64,000 bases of DNA from Kumtagia ephedrae (GTDB lineage Bacteria > Pseudomonadota > Alphaproteobacteria > Rhizobiales > Rhizobiaceae). Made by a program: the position numbers and the translations under genes. The stretch lies in assembly GCF_003012745.1 (NCBI RefSeq), contig NZ_PXYK01000020.1, positions 62,001-126,000 on the forward strand, written 5' to 3'. Under the pieces are notes generated by a model. That model had not been told where the DNA came from and did not search any database. It was given only the letters and a program-made list of their open reading frames with translations. Positions 24,928 through 33,223 of the stretch are shown in pieces; the stretch's first letter is position 1; every line of letters starts with the position of its first letter.

Positions 24928-25839
24928 CTAGTTGCAGGTGACGCCGAGGGTCTGCGGCGTGATCATGACCGCCGGCACGTAGATCTCGCCGCTGTCGACC
25001 TTGCCGCCGCCCAAAACCTCGTCGAGTTGCTCGGCCCCGATGGCCGCCATCTTGCCGAAGTCCTGTCGGAGCGTCGCCTTGAAGTGCGTGCACGACTTGA
25101 TCATGTCCACGGCCTGCGCATTGCCGTCGATGCCCATGATGATGAATTTCGCGTCGGGGCGCTCGGATTCGGCCGCAAGCTCGGCGCCGATGCCCGGATC
25201 GTCGAAGGCTGCCCAGACGGCGTCGATGTCGTCCCCGAACTGGCGCAGGAAATTCTCCATGGCGATGCGGCCGTCGTCGATGGGACCGGGCACCTTGACG
25301 AAGTGGGCGGCGGCGATCCGCACGTCGGGGTACTTCTTCAGCACCTCGTCGAGGCCGAGTTCGCGCTGGTGCACGCCGGGATGGGCGGAGTGGTAGAACT
25401 TGACGATCTTGCCCTTGCCGCCGATGGCCTTGAACAGCTCCTCCGACAACATCACGCCGAGATCGAAATTGTTGGAGGTAACGTTGACCGTCACGTCCTT
25501 TCCGGCGGTGCCGTCGAGCGACACCACCGGGATGCCGGCCGCTGCGGCGGCTGCCACCTGGTCGCCGACCTGGGCGTGGTCCACCGAGATCAGGACGATG
25601 GCGTCCGGCCTGGCGTTGACCGTGTCCTCGATGCGCGAGGCGAGCTGGCCGAAGTCGTTGCGCGTGTCGATGATGGTCGTGTTCCAGCCGCGCTTGTCGC
25701 CCTCGGCCTTGAAGGCCTGCGCCATTTCGTTGGTGGGGATGGAGCTGATGTAGGGCGTCAGGATGGTCACGTCGGCGGCGAAGGCGGCGGTGGCCGTCAT
25801 CATGGCCGCCAAGGCGATCGGGATCGCTGTCAGTTTCAT
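24928..25839 (-). CDS. Periplasmic sugar-binding protein (RbsB/family 4)
   Basis: A 303-residue substrate-binding protein with a Sec signal peptide (MKLTAIPIALAAMMTATAAFA, cleavage before ADVTIL). The body follows the Peripla_BP_4 pattern: KGWN-like lobe entry, DAIVLISVD, GIPVVSLDG, and FIIMGIDGNAQAVD. It binds an unknown sugar or polyol-like ligand in the periplasm and delivers it to the importer downstream. Its pocket should reveal the substrate of the TrpA/TrpB-like system. Confidence 0.92.
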   Translation of the reverse strand: MKLTAIPIALAAMMTATAAFAADVTILTPYISSIPTNEMAQAFKAEGDKRGWNTTIIDTRNDFGQLASRIEDTVNARPDAIVLISVDHAQVGDQVAAAAAAGIPVVSLDGTAGKDVTVNVTSNNFDLGVMLSEELFKAIGGKGKIVKFYHSAHPGVHQRELGLDEVLKKYPDVRIAAAHFVKVPGPIDDGRIAMENFLRQFGDDIDAVWAAFDDPGIGAELAAESERPDAKFIIMGIDGNAQAVDMIKSCTHFKATLRQDFGKMAAIGAEQLDEVLGGGKVDSGEIYVPAVMITPQTLGVTCN

Positions 25840-25873
25840 GGGCTAGTCCTCCTTGCTGGCAAAGCGGTTCGCA

Positions 25874-27352
25874 TCAGGCCGTTCCCTTGCTGCCTGGCTG
25901 ACCGAAGAGCTGAATCGGACGCAACGCCTCGATGGCGCCGCGGTAGGCATAAAACAGGGCGTCGTAGCGCGGCTGCATGGCCGGGTCCGGTTCGAACACG
26001 CGCTCGACCACCGTCATGGCCGGAACGGCATCGGCCATACGGGCGAAGCGCCCGACACCGACGGCGCCCATGATCGCCGCGCCGAGGCAGCCGATGTCGG
26101 GATGGGCGAGGCGATGCATCGGCACACCCAGGCAGTCGGCACGGATCTGGCTCCACAGATCCGAGCGCGACCCGCCGCCGCCATAGAGCAGGTGACCGGG
26201 GCGGAACCCGGCGGCGGCGGTCAGTGCCTCGAACAGCAGCCGTCCCGAGAGCGAAACGCCTTCGAGCACGGCCAGTGCAAATTCGGGCGCCGAGGCGCGG
26301 CTGTCGAGGCCGATGAAGGCGCCGCGGATATCGGCATCCCAGAGCGGCGCCCGCTCGCCCTCCAGATGCGGCAGGAAAAGCACCGGCCGGCCGCAGCGGT
26401 CCGCCTGCCCGGCCAGCCGCGGCACGTCGAGCGGCTCGACATTGGCGACGCCCGCCCACCAGCGCAGGCTGTCGCCGCCGCTCTGGGTGGGGCCGGCATG
26501 CACCACCATGCCCTCCAGTTCCGGGAACGTGACCACGCCGCCCTGCGCGCCGACACGGCGGTCCCCAGCCATCGCCAGGATCTCGCTGGTGCCGCTCATG
26601 TACATGCCCTGTCCGGGTCGGAAGACGCCGCAGCCGAACAGGTTGCCCCAGGCGTCCATGGTGCCGGCGACCAAAGGGACGGTGCGGCCCCCGACGCGCA
26701 TGCCGCCGACAATCTCGGTCATCGGACGCACTGGCGGCAGACGCTCGGCCGCCCCGGCCACGCGTGCGAGAAGCCCGGCGACATAGCGGTGGTCCGGCCC
26801 GACCTGCCCCCAGGCCGACATCGGGTCGGTCACCGCCACGCCGGTCAGATGGAAGATGCAGTAGTCCTTGGGCGAGAAGACGTAGGCCGTCTGCGCCCAC
26901 AGCGCGGGATCATGTCTGGCGAACCAGGCCATCTTGGCGAGCACATGGCTGGCGCCGATGGGGACGTCGACGCCCTCCCCCCACCACTCGGCCTTGTCCG
27001 CCGCGCCGATCGAGGCGCCGAGAGCGGCGGCCTCGTCAAAGGCGCGCACGTCCTGCCAGACGATCGCCGGCGCCAGCGGCACGCCATTCCGGTCGGTGAA
27101 GACGTCGGTGTTGACCTGACTGCAAAGCCCGACCGCGGCGATGTCGGCAGGATCGGCGTGGGCGGCAAGCGCGGCGATGCCGTCGCGGACGCCGTCCAGC
27201 CAATGGCGCGGGTCCTGCTCGACCACGCCGAAGCCCGGCCGCTCGGTGGGGTAGGCGCGGCTCCAGCTGGCGACGGCGGCGCCGTCGGCGCGGAACAGGC
27301 CGCCCTTGACCTGGGTGGTGCCGATGTCGAACCCGACGAACAGCTCAGCCAT
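25874..27352 (-). CDS. FGGY-family carbohydrate kinase
   Basis: A 492-residue kinase of the FGGY family (glycerol, xylulose, ribulose and erythritol kinases). The N-terminal phosphate loop is FDIGTTQVKGGLF, a hinge motif VAGTMDAWGNLFGCG lies in the middle and the C-terminal adenosine loop is LLYGGGGSRSDLWSQI. It uses ATP to phosphorylate a hydroxyl, usually terminal, of a sugar or polyol. The ATG overlaps the upstream TrpA-like gene by 8 bases. Placed between a TrpA-like gene and an importer, it could make the phosphate that TrpA-type enzymes need. Confidence 0.92.
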   Translation of the reverse strand: MAELFVGFDIGTTQVKGGLFRADGAAVASWSRAYPTERPGFGVVEQDPRHWLDGVRDGIAALAAHADPADIAAVGLCSQVNTDVFTDRNGVPLAPAIVWQDVRAFDEAAALGASIGAADKAEWWGEGVDVPIGASHVLAKMAWFARHDPALWAQTAYVFSPKDYCIFHLTGVAVTDPMSAWGQVGPDHRYVAGLLARVAGAAERLPPVRPMTEIVGGMRVGGRTVPLVAGTMDAWGNLFGCGVFRPGQGMYMSGTSEILAMAGDRRVGAQGGVVTFPELEGMVVHAGPTQSGGDSLRWWAGVANVEPLDVPRLAGQADRCGRPVLFLPHLEGERAPLWDADIRGAFIGLDSRASAPEFALAVLEGVSLSGRLLFEALTAAAGFRPGHLLYGGGGSRSDLWSQIRADCLGVPMHRLAHPDIGCLGAAIMGAVGVGRFARMADAVPAMTVVERVFEPDPAMQPRYDALFYAYRGAIEALRPIQLFGQPGSKGTA

Positions 27353-28100
27353 CCAGCCCCCTCCGCAGGTCACCGAGCAGTCCGGCAAGGCGCGTCGGAC
27401 CCGACAGGGCGGCCCGCAGCGCTTCCGAACCGACGACGACGCCGCTGCCACCGAGCTCGACCATGGCGCGCGCCTGCTCGCCGCTGGAGATGCCGAAGCC
27501 GGGCAGGATCGGCGCCGCCACGCCGGCACGGCGCAAGCCCGCGATGCGTTCGGCGTTGCCGGGATCCACCGCGGCGCGGGGTCCGGTGACGCCGGCCGCG
27601 GCCTGGAGCATCACATAGAACTCGGCACGGCGCGCTGCTTCGACGGCGTCCTTGCCGATCGGCAGGGCGACGAAGGCCGAGCGTTCGAGTCCCGCCAGCC
27701 CGGCAGTGGCTTCGAGAGTTTGGCGGAGCGGATCGGCTTCCAGCGCGACCACCAGCAGGCTGTCGAGCCCGTTCCAGAAATCCTCATCCACCAGGCCCGG
27801 ATGATCTTCGTCCGCATAGGTCATCAGCAGCGCGGCGGGGCGCAGACGGTGCCGGGAGAGCCGCGCCAGCAGCAGGTCGAGGTCGCGTCGGGCACGGCTG
27901 CGGTCGGCACGCGCCATCGACTGCCGCACGGCGGGTCCGTCCAGATAAGGATCGGGGGAAGCAAGGCCGATCTCGATCACGTCGACGCCCTCTCCGGCGT
28001 AGACGTCGATGAGTTCGACCGGAACGAGCGGATCGCCGAGCGGAAAATAGCAGGAGAGCACCGGCGTTTTGCCGGCGGCAACTGCTCCGTGTTTGACCAT
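27345..28100 (-). CDS. Tryptophan synthase alpha-like protein (TrpA paralog 2)
   Basis: About 251 residues. The TrpA catalytic pair is visible as Glu43 (VIEIGLASPDP) and Asp54 (YLDGPAV), and all phosphate loops are canonical (AGVTG, GFGISSGEQA, VVVGSEAL). It is divergent in sequence from the other TrpA-like protein at 20444. I start at ATG 28100; upstream TTG (28115) or GTG (28109) starts would add 3-5 residues and cannot be excluded. It is the first gene of the kinase/transporter unit. Having two TrpA-like subunits in one unit suggests different substrates or a mixed complex. Confidence 0.83.
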   Translation of the reverse strand: MVKHGAVAAGKTPVLSCYFPLGDPLVPVELIDVYAGEGVDVIEIGLASPDPYLDGPAVRQSMARADRSRARRDLDLLLARLSRHRLRPAALLMTYADEDHPGLVDEDFWNGLDSLLVVALEADPLRQTLEATAGLAGLERSAFVALPIGKDAVEAARRAEFYVMLQAAAGVTGPRAAVDPGNAERIAGLRRAGVAAPILPGFGISSGEQARAMVELGGSGVVVGSEALRAALSGPTRLAGLLGDLRRGLDG

Positions 28101-28214
28101 TTCCGGCACGCTCAACGCCTCGTCGGGTAACGAGGACGTTGTCTAGCCGGCTTTTTTCGTCGCCGTCAGGTGGACCGCCGGGATAGCGCTCGAAATCTGC
28201 AGGATATGGACAGG

Positions 28215-29195
28215 TCAGGCCCGGTCTTCCGACGGCAGCACGCCGAACGCACGTCTGTAGGCCGACGAGAACCGGCCGGGATGATGGACGCCCGCACGCC
28301 TCGCCGCTTCGGCCGCCGAAAAGCCTTCGCGGATGAAGCGGCGCGCCTGCTCCATGCGGATGTCGGTGAGAACAGCCAGCGGCGAGCGCTGGTAATAGCG
28401 CTGGAACCCGTCGAACAGCGACCGTTCGGAGATGCCTACGGCGCGCGCCACGTCCGGCATGGACAGACGTTCGCCGTATCGCCCCCTAAACAGGTCGATG
28501 ACCAGCTTGACCTGGCGCGGGGTGGCGTGCAGGCGCTCCAGGACGATGGAGCCGGCCTGGCGGAAGGCGATGTTGCGCAGCAGGTCGTCGATCAGGCTGG
28601 GCACCACGGCATCGAGTTCCCGGTCAGCCGCGGGCTGCCCGTTGGTGACCGCATCGGCGAGGTGGCCGAGCACCTGCTCGATGTGGCGGCCGCAGGCGCT
28701 GCGCAGATCGATCACCGGGTTGAACACCGGCGGGCTGCTCGGCGAGCGCCGCGCAAAGCGCTCGATCCTGGCCTCCACCAGCTCGCGGCGGATCTGCAGC
28801 ATCAACTGCCGCGTGCCGCCGCGCCAGTGGGACACGAAACGCGGGCCGGGAGAGAGCAACAGGGCAAGGCCGCGGCCGGTGCGAAAGCTGTCGCTGCCGA
28901 AATCGATGTCCACGCCGCCGTCGAGCGGCAGTTCGAGCATGTAAAAATCCTCGAAGCTCGAGGCGATGGAGACTTCCGCGCCGTATTGAAGGATGTTGAA
29001 GGCGGAATTACCGCCCTCCATGGCGATGTGGCGGAAATCCAGCGCTTGGCTGCCGGACATGACGTCCAGCCTGTGGCCGCAATAGCGTTGCGACATGTAG
29101 GCCGCGGCGTCGGACAGATCCGTCGCCCGCTTGCGATGCACGGTGGTTCCGGCGGCACGGCAGTCCTGCCCGGCGGACGGCGCGTCCGGCATCAT
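28215..29195 (-). CDS. AraC-family transcriptional regulator
   Basis: A 326-residue regulator with an N-terminal AraC-binding-like domain (SQALDFRHIAMEGG...DFYMLELPLDGG) and a C-terminal double helix-turn-helix (residues about 225-320, LSMPDVARAVGISERSLFDGFQRYY...SAAEAARRAGVHHPGRFSSAYRRAFGVLPSE; two HTHs). Proteins of this class control aromatic and indole oxygenase genes. I start at the ATG after GGGAGGGGA. It lies between the StyA-like oxygenase and the TrpA/kinase unit, in the same direction, and is a good candidate activator of one or both. Confidence 0.88.
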   Translation of the reverse strand: MMPDAPSAGQDCRAAGTTVHRKRATDLSDAAAYMSQRYCGHRLDVMSGSQALDFRHIAMEGGNSAFNILQYGAEVSIASSFEDFYMLELPLDGGVDIDFGSDSFRTGRGLALLLSPGPRFVSHWRGGTRQLMLQIRRELVEARIERFARRSPSSPPVFNPVIDLRSACGRHIEQVLGHLADAVTNGQPAADRELDAVVPSLIDDLLRNIAFRQAGSIVLERLHATPRQVKLVIDLFRGRYGERLSMPDVARAVGISERSLFDGFQRYYQRSPLAVLTDIRMEQARRFIREGFSAAEAARRAGVHHPGRFSSAYRRAFGVLPSEDRA

Positions 29196-29276
29196 TCCCC
29201 TCCCGCTGCCAATCGCTGATGACACCGAAAATCTGCGGCGCCGCCAGGCAAAGGTCAATATGCCGAGGGCGTCGGA

Positions 29277-30515
29277 TCAAGCCGCGAGCTGCTGCAGGTA
29301 GCGTTCGGCTTCCTCCGGCACCGCGAACCATGGGAACAGGTCCGGCGGGTTGTCGAAGCCGTTGGCGATGCGCTTCGCCAGCGCCGGAAAGGCCTGCGCC
29401 GACCCCATGAGGGACAGCACATGCGGCGGGGGCGGCTGCAGCAGCGCATTCGTCCAGCCGACGACGAACCGGGCATAGTTCCAATAGGCGCCGAACGTCG
29501 CCTGCATGAAGTTCCCGTCGAATGGTCTGTCGCCATGGGCGAGGATCGCGTCCATGGTGATGCGGGCGGCTTTCGAGGCGTTGTTCGAACCCTGCCCGGT
29601 GATCGGGTCGTTGAGGCAGACGGCGTCGCCCAGCCCGAGCACCAGCCGGCCGGACGGCAGCCGGCCGATCGGCTTGCGCACCGTCGGCGGGAAGGCGCCG
29701 GCAAGGATGCCGTTGGCGTCGGTGAGTTCGACGGCGCGGCAGCGTTCCGCCTCCCACGGCAGGAAGGTGTCGAGAATCCATTTCGAGCGGGCGAGGTGTT
29801 CCGACGGGGTGGCGACATCCTTCCAGCAGTCCATCGGGCCGCCCGGAATGCCCTCGAACACCATGATCTCGCACGGGCCCGAATGGGTGAGCGCCGGAAA
29901 GACGAAATACTCGCCGACGCCTGGGATCAGGTTGAAATTGACCGCCGAATGGTCGGGACGCGGCGTCATGCCGTGGACATAGGTCAGCGCCAGCGCCCGC
30001 TGCGGCTTGTCGAATGGCGACTTCTCCGCATCGCGCTCGAACAGCCTGCCGATGTCGCCCTTGCCGGCCGCGACGATGGTGAGGTCGGAGGCGGCCGCGT
30101 GTATTTCCAGGTCCCCGATGCCGGCGTCGCGGATCTCGAGGATGCCGCCACGGCGCTCGAACTCGCCCATCCAGACGGGGATCTTCATCCGCTGGTCGAC
30201 GCTCTGGGCCGGGCGTTCGAGCAGCCCGTTCCATGCGATCAGCTTTTCGCTCGCCCTTTCCGGCGAGGGTACGACGAAGTTGATCGAATCGACCGTCGGG
30301 CATTCGGCGCCCCAGAAGTCGAGACCGACGTCGCGCTCGTTCCGCAGGGCGGAGTCGAACATGCACTGGCTGGACATCACCCTGCCGGAGCGCACGTCGT
30401 CGGCGGTGCGGTTCTGCACGATGGTCACGTCGTAGCCATGCCGAAGCAGGCCGCAGCCGAGCTGCAGGCCGGCCTGGCCGCCGCCCAAAATGGTGATCTT
30501 TCGTTTGCCGGTCAT
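29277..30515 (-). CDS. StyA-type FAD-dependent monooxygenase (styrene/indole oxygenase)
   Basis: A 412-residue flavoprotein matching the oxygenase subunit of two-component styrene monooxygenases (StyA is about 415). The FAD Rossmann motif GGGQAGLQLG begins at residue 9 and the highly characteristic RSGRVMSSQCMF follows near residue 43; a second FAD contact is LGLGDAVCLNDPITGQGSNNA. Such enzymes epoxidise styrene or indole with reduced FAD supplied by a separate reductase, here the gene at 31358. The SDR in between completes an arrangement like the indole-degrading iif genes of Acinetobacter. The start has an AAGGGGA site. Confidence 0.92.
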   Translation of the reverse strand: MTGKRKITILGGGQAGLQLGCGLLRHGYDVTIVQNRTADDVRSGRVMSSQCMFDSALRNERDVGLDFWGAECPTVDSINFVVPSPERASEKLIAWNGLLERPAQSVDQRMKIPVWMGEFERRGGILEIRDAGIGDLEIHAAASDLTIVAAGKGDIGRLFERDAEKSPFDKPQRALALTYVHGMTPRPDHSAVNFNLIPGVGEYFVFPALTHSGPCEIMVFEGIPGGPMDCWKDVATPSEHLARSKWILDTFLPWEAERCRAVELTDANGILAGAFPPTVRKPIGRLPSGRLVLGLGDAVCLNDPITGQGSNNASKAARITMDAILAHGDRPFDGNFMQATFGAYWNYARFVVGWTNALLQPPPPHVLSLMGSAQAFPALAKRIANGFDNPPDLFPWFAVPEEAERYLQQLAA

Positions 30516-30544
30516 CGATGGTCCCCTTTCTTCCGTCGTTGCCG

Positions 30545-31330
30545 TCACTGCATCAGCAGCGGAATCGCCGGGGCGACCCGTTCGGGGCCGATGGCCGTGT
30601 AGCCACCGTCGACGCGCAGGTCCGTGCCGGTGATGAAGCTCGCAGAATCGGAGAGCAGGAAGGCGACGGCCTCCGCCACTTCGGACGGGTCGCCGGTGCG
30701 CTTCAGCAGGTGGAAGGGCGCGGCCACACCGTCGGTCTTGGCGCGGTCGTCATTGGTCAGCTGCTTCATGATGTTGCTCCACGTCCAGCCGGGAGACACG
30801 GCGTTGACGCGGATGCCGTCGGGCGCAAGGTCGAGCGCCTGGTTGCGGGTGAGTTGCAGGATTGCCGCCTTGGACACCGGATAGACCCAGCGCCCGACCT
30901 GCGCGACGCGTGCCGAGATGGAGCCGAAGTTGACGATGGCGCCGCCCGCTTTCGCCAGATGCGGCCGCGCCGCCTGCATCAGCATCACCGAGCCGACGAT
31001 GTTGACGTCGAGCGCCTTCAGCCAGTCGGCACGGACCGTCTCCGCGCCATTGTCCAGATAGGTGCAGGCGACGTTGACGAGGAAATCGAGACGGCCGTGG
31101 CGCTCGACGGTCGCCGCCACCAGGGCGGCGATGTCGGCGTCGCTGGTAACGTCGGCGCGCACGAAGCTCGCCTTGGGGCCGACACCGGCGGCAGCTCGCG
31201 CACCCGCTTCCGCATCGATGTCGGCGATCACCACGTCGACGCCGTAGCCTGCCAATATCTCGGCGCATTTCTCGCCGATCAGCGTCGCGCCGCCGGAGAT
31301 GATCGCCGTCTTCCCATCCAATCCCTTCAT
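30545..31330 (-). CDS. Short-chain dehydrogenase/reductase with altered cofactor loop
   Basis: A 261-residue SDR. The catalytic Ser137, Tyr150 and Lys154 are present (NFGSISARVAQVGRWVYPVSK). The nucleotide-binding loop reads GGATLIGE, replacing the usual second glycine of TGxxxGxG, and the NNAG motif is NVAC, so cofactor preference or orientation may differ. It is encoded between the flavin reductase and the StyA-like oxygenase with gaps under 30 bases, so it probably oxidises the dihydrodiol or ketol formed from the oxygenase product. A strong AAGGAGG precedes the start. Confidence 0.88.
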   Translation of the reverse strand: MKGLDGKTAIISGGATLIGEKCAEILAGYGVDVVIADIDAEAGARAAAGVGPKASFVRADVTSDADIAALVAATVERHGRLDFLVNVACTYLDNGAETVRADWLKALDVNIVGSVMLMQAARPHLAKAGGAIVNFGSISARVAQVGRWVYPVSKAAILQLTRNQALDLAPDGIRVNAVSPGWTWSNIMKQLTNDDRAKTDGVAAPFHLLKRTGDPSEVAEAVAFLLSDSASFITGTDLRVDGGYTAIGPERVAPAIPLLMQ

Positions 31331-31357
31331 CGGGACCTCCTTATCGTCATGTGTTGC

Positions 31358-31855
31358 TCAGGCCGCCGAAAGCTGGCGCAGGACCGGGGAGAAGCCGCCG
31401 TCGACATAGACCAGCGAATGCCCCTCGCCGAGAACGGTCGCCACCACATGGCCAATCAGGATGACATGGGTGGCATGGTGCACCAGCCGCTCCAGCCTGC
31501 ACTCGAAGGTGGCGAGACCATCCCTGACGACCGGCGCTCCGGTAGCGCCCGCTTGCCATTCGCCGATCGAGAACCGCTCGCCTGCGGCGAGCGCCGTCTG
31601 GCCGGCGAAGGCACGCGCGACGTCCTCCTGTGCATGCGACAGCACGTTCACGGCGAAGACGCCGGAGGCCGGCACGAACTGCGCCACCCAGGTCTTGCGG
31701 TTGACGCATGCGATCAGCGAGGGCGGCTCGGCCGAGAGCGAGCAGATCGCCGTCGCCGTCAGGCCGCGGCGTTCACCATCACTGCCGATCGTCGTGACGA
31801 CCGTAACGGCGCCCGCCACCTTGCGCATGCCCGCAAGGAATAGGTCCATCGACAT
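31358..31855 (-). CDS. Flavin reductase (StyB/HpaC-like)
   Basis: A 165-residue NAD(P)H:flavin oxidoreductase of the Flavin_Reduct family. Typical regions are GAVTVVTTIGSDGERRGLTATA near residue 14, PPSLIACVNRKT and FAVNVLSHAQEDVARAFAG, with C-terminal histidines around LIGHVVA. It supplies reduced FAD to the StyA-like monooxygenase. It is the first gene of the oxygenase unit, starts after GGAGGG, and is divergent from an AraC regulator. Confidence 0.92.
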   Translation of the reverse strand: MSMDLFLAGMRKVAGAVTVVTTIGSDGERRGLTATAICSLSAEPPSLIACVNRKTWVAQFVPASGVFAVNVLSHAQEDVARAFAGQTALAAGERFSIGEWQAGATGAPVVRDGLATFECRLERLVHHATHVILIGHVVATVLGEGHSLVYVDGGFSPVLRQLSAA

Positions 31856-31973
31856 CGGAACCCTCCATCATCCGTTCCCGTCCGATGCGATGAGCGGCGG
31901 CGCAGGGCCGAAGACCGGGCTCGCATTTCTTTTAGACTTCAACTAGTCTGACAGTCGGATGGGCCGGCCCGCA

Positions 31974-32006
31974 ATCCGGATTGCGCGGCCACTATCCGGA
32001 TTGCGC
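31974..32006 (+). promoter_or_regulatory. Direct repeats, probable AraC operator
   Basis: The 13-mer atccggattgcgc occurs exactly at 31974-31986 and 31994-32006, 20 bases apart, which places both on one DNA face. The position between the divergent flavin reductase and AraC genes fits binding of an AraC dimer. A second, inverted motif (agact...agtct at 31934-31949) is closer to the reductase. Confidence 0.65.
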
Positions 32007-32047
32007 AGTCCGAACGATCGACGAGGTATCGTTGGAGGGTTGCCGGA

Positions 32048-33031
32048 GTGGAGGCGGTCAGTCACAGCGGCATGCTCGCGGCGCACACGCTGGTCGACAC
32101 GCGCTCGCCCGAGGAAGCGCGCCAGGAGATCGGCCGCATCTTCTGTCCGCATTTCCTGTCGCCGGTCGGCCGCGAAGGTTTTCACGCCGTCCATCGATCG
32201 TCGCGGCAGCGAGGCTTCTCACTCAACTTCGTCAGCTACGGCTGCGCAGTCGACATCGATCCCGGCGAGCTGTCGCGCTTCTTCCTGCTGCAGATGCCGT
32301 TGTCGGGGACGGCCAGCGTGCGCTGCGGCAAGGAGACGGCATTGGCCAGTCCGCGGCGCGTCGCCTCGCTGCTGTCGCCGACCCTGCCGACGGTGATGCG
32401 ATGGTCGGACGGATGCGACAAGCTGATCGTGCTCATCGAGCGCGAGGCACTGCAACTGCAAGGGGCGGCACTGGCGGAGCGCGGCATCGGCGACATCGAG
32501 TTCGCCACCGCGATCGACATCGCAGCCGCGCCGGGACGGCTGATCGTGGACCATGTCGGGCTGATGGCTGAAAGCGTCGCGGCGGGCGGGCCGATGGCGG
32601 CGAACTATCTGGCGCGGCTGGGTGAAAGCCTGGGCTACCTGCTGCTGTCGTCCCTGCCTCATTCGCAGCGAGCAGCACTCGACGGGCCGCCCCCCGCCGC
32701 GCTCGGGCGTAATGCCGTGGCGCGCGCCGAGGAGTGGATCCGGGACAATGTCGACCGGCCTTTCACCGCCGCCGACGTGGCCGAGGCGGCCGGCACCAGC
32801 CTGCGTTCGCTGCAGGAGGGGCTGCGCAGGCAAAAGGCCACGACGCTGATGCGTATGGTCGAGACAATCCGCCTCGACCGGTTCCGTGCGGCGCTCACCG
32901 ATCCGTCGGGCCGGCAGACGGTGACCGAGGCCGCCTACGCGGCGGGTCTCGGGCATCTCGGCCGGGCGGCGATCGCCTATCGGCGGCGCTATGGGGAGAC
33001 GCCTGTCGAGACGCTGCGGCGGAAAAAGTAG
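32048..33031 (+). CDS. AraC-family transcriptional regulator (divergent)
   Basis: A 327-residue regulator: an N-terminal AraC_binding_2-like domain (residues about 20-200) and a C-terminal double helix-turn-helix (EEWIRDNVDRPFTAADVAEAAGTSLRSLQEGLRR onward, interrupted here). The start is GTG after GGAGGG; an internal ATG at 32072 is an alternative. It is divergent from the flavin reductase and resembles regulators of indole oxygenase genes. It is a different protein from the AraC regulator at 28215, so the indole-like unit may be under two controls. Confidence 0.87.
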   Translation: MEAVSHSGMLAAHTLVDTRSPEEARQEIGRIFCPHFLSPVGREGFHAVHRSSRQRGFSLNFVSYGCAVDIDPGELSRFFLLQMPLSGTASVRCGKETALASPRRVASLLSPTLPTVMRWSDGCDKLIVLIEREALQLQGAALAERGIGDIEFATAIDIAAAPGRLIVDHVGLMAESVAAGGPMAANYLARLGESLGYLLLSSLPHSQRAALDGPPPAALGRNAVARAEEWIRDNVDRPFTAADVAEAAGTSLRSLQEGLRRQKATTLMRMVETIRLDRFRAALTDPSGRQTVTEAAYAAGLGHLGRAAIAYRRRYGETPVETLRRKK

Positions 33032-33106
33032 CGGCCTCCGGAAGACGGGGGCAGACGAGGAAGGCACGCCGGGCCGTCGCGACGGGCGTCAGGCCCGGCG
33101 ACCGAT

Positions 33107-33123
33107 AGTTTACGCATGTAAAA
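33107..33123. promoter_or_regulatory. LacI-type operator (near palindrome)
   Basis: AGTTTAC-GCAT-GTAAAAA matches, apart from the last two bases, the perfect palindrome found upstream of the LacI regulator at 37161. It lies about 100 bases before the CUT2 sugar-binding gene. Confidence 0.65.
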
Positions 33124-33223
33124 AACAGAGTTGACGAGGATCAAGAATATTGCAATCCTCGTTCACGGGACGGCCTGCCTTGGCCTTGTCCCGATCGTTT
33201 GCATCAGGGAGGAGAACCTGCAA

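Noticed and set aside
28141-28170. T-run as a terminator in the gap before the AraC gene.
   Set aside because: It is on the plus strand, where no gene ends, and has no stem.
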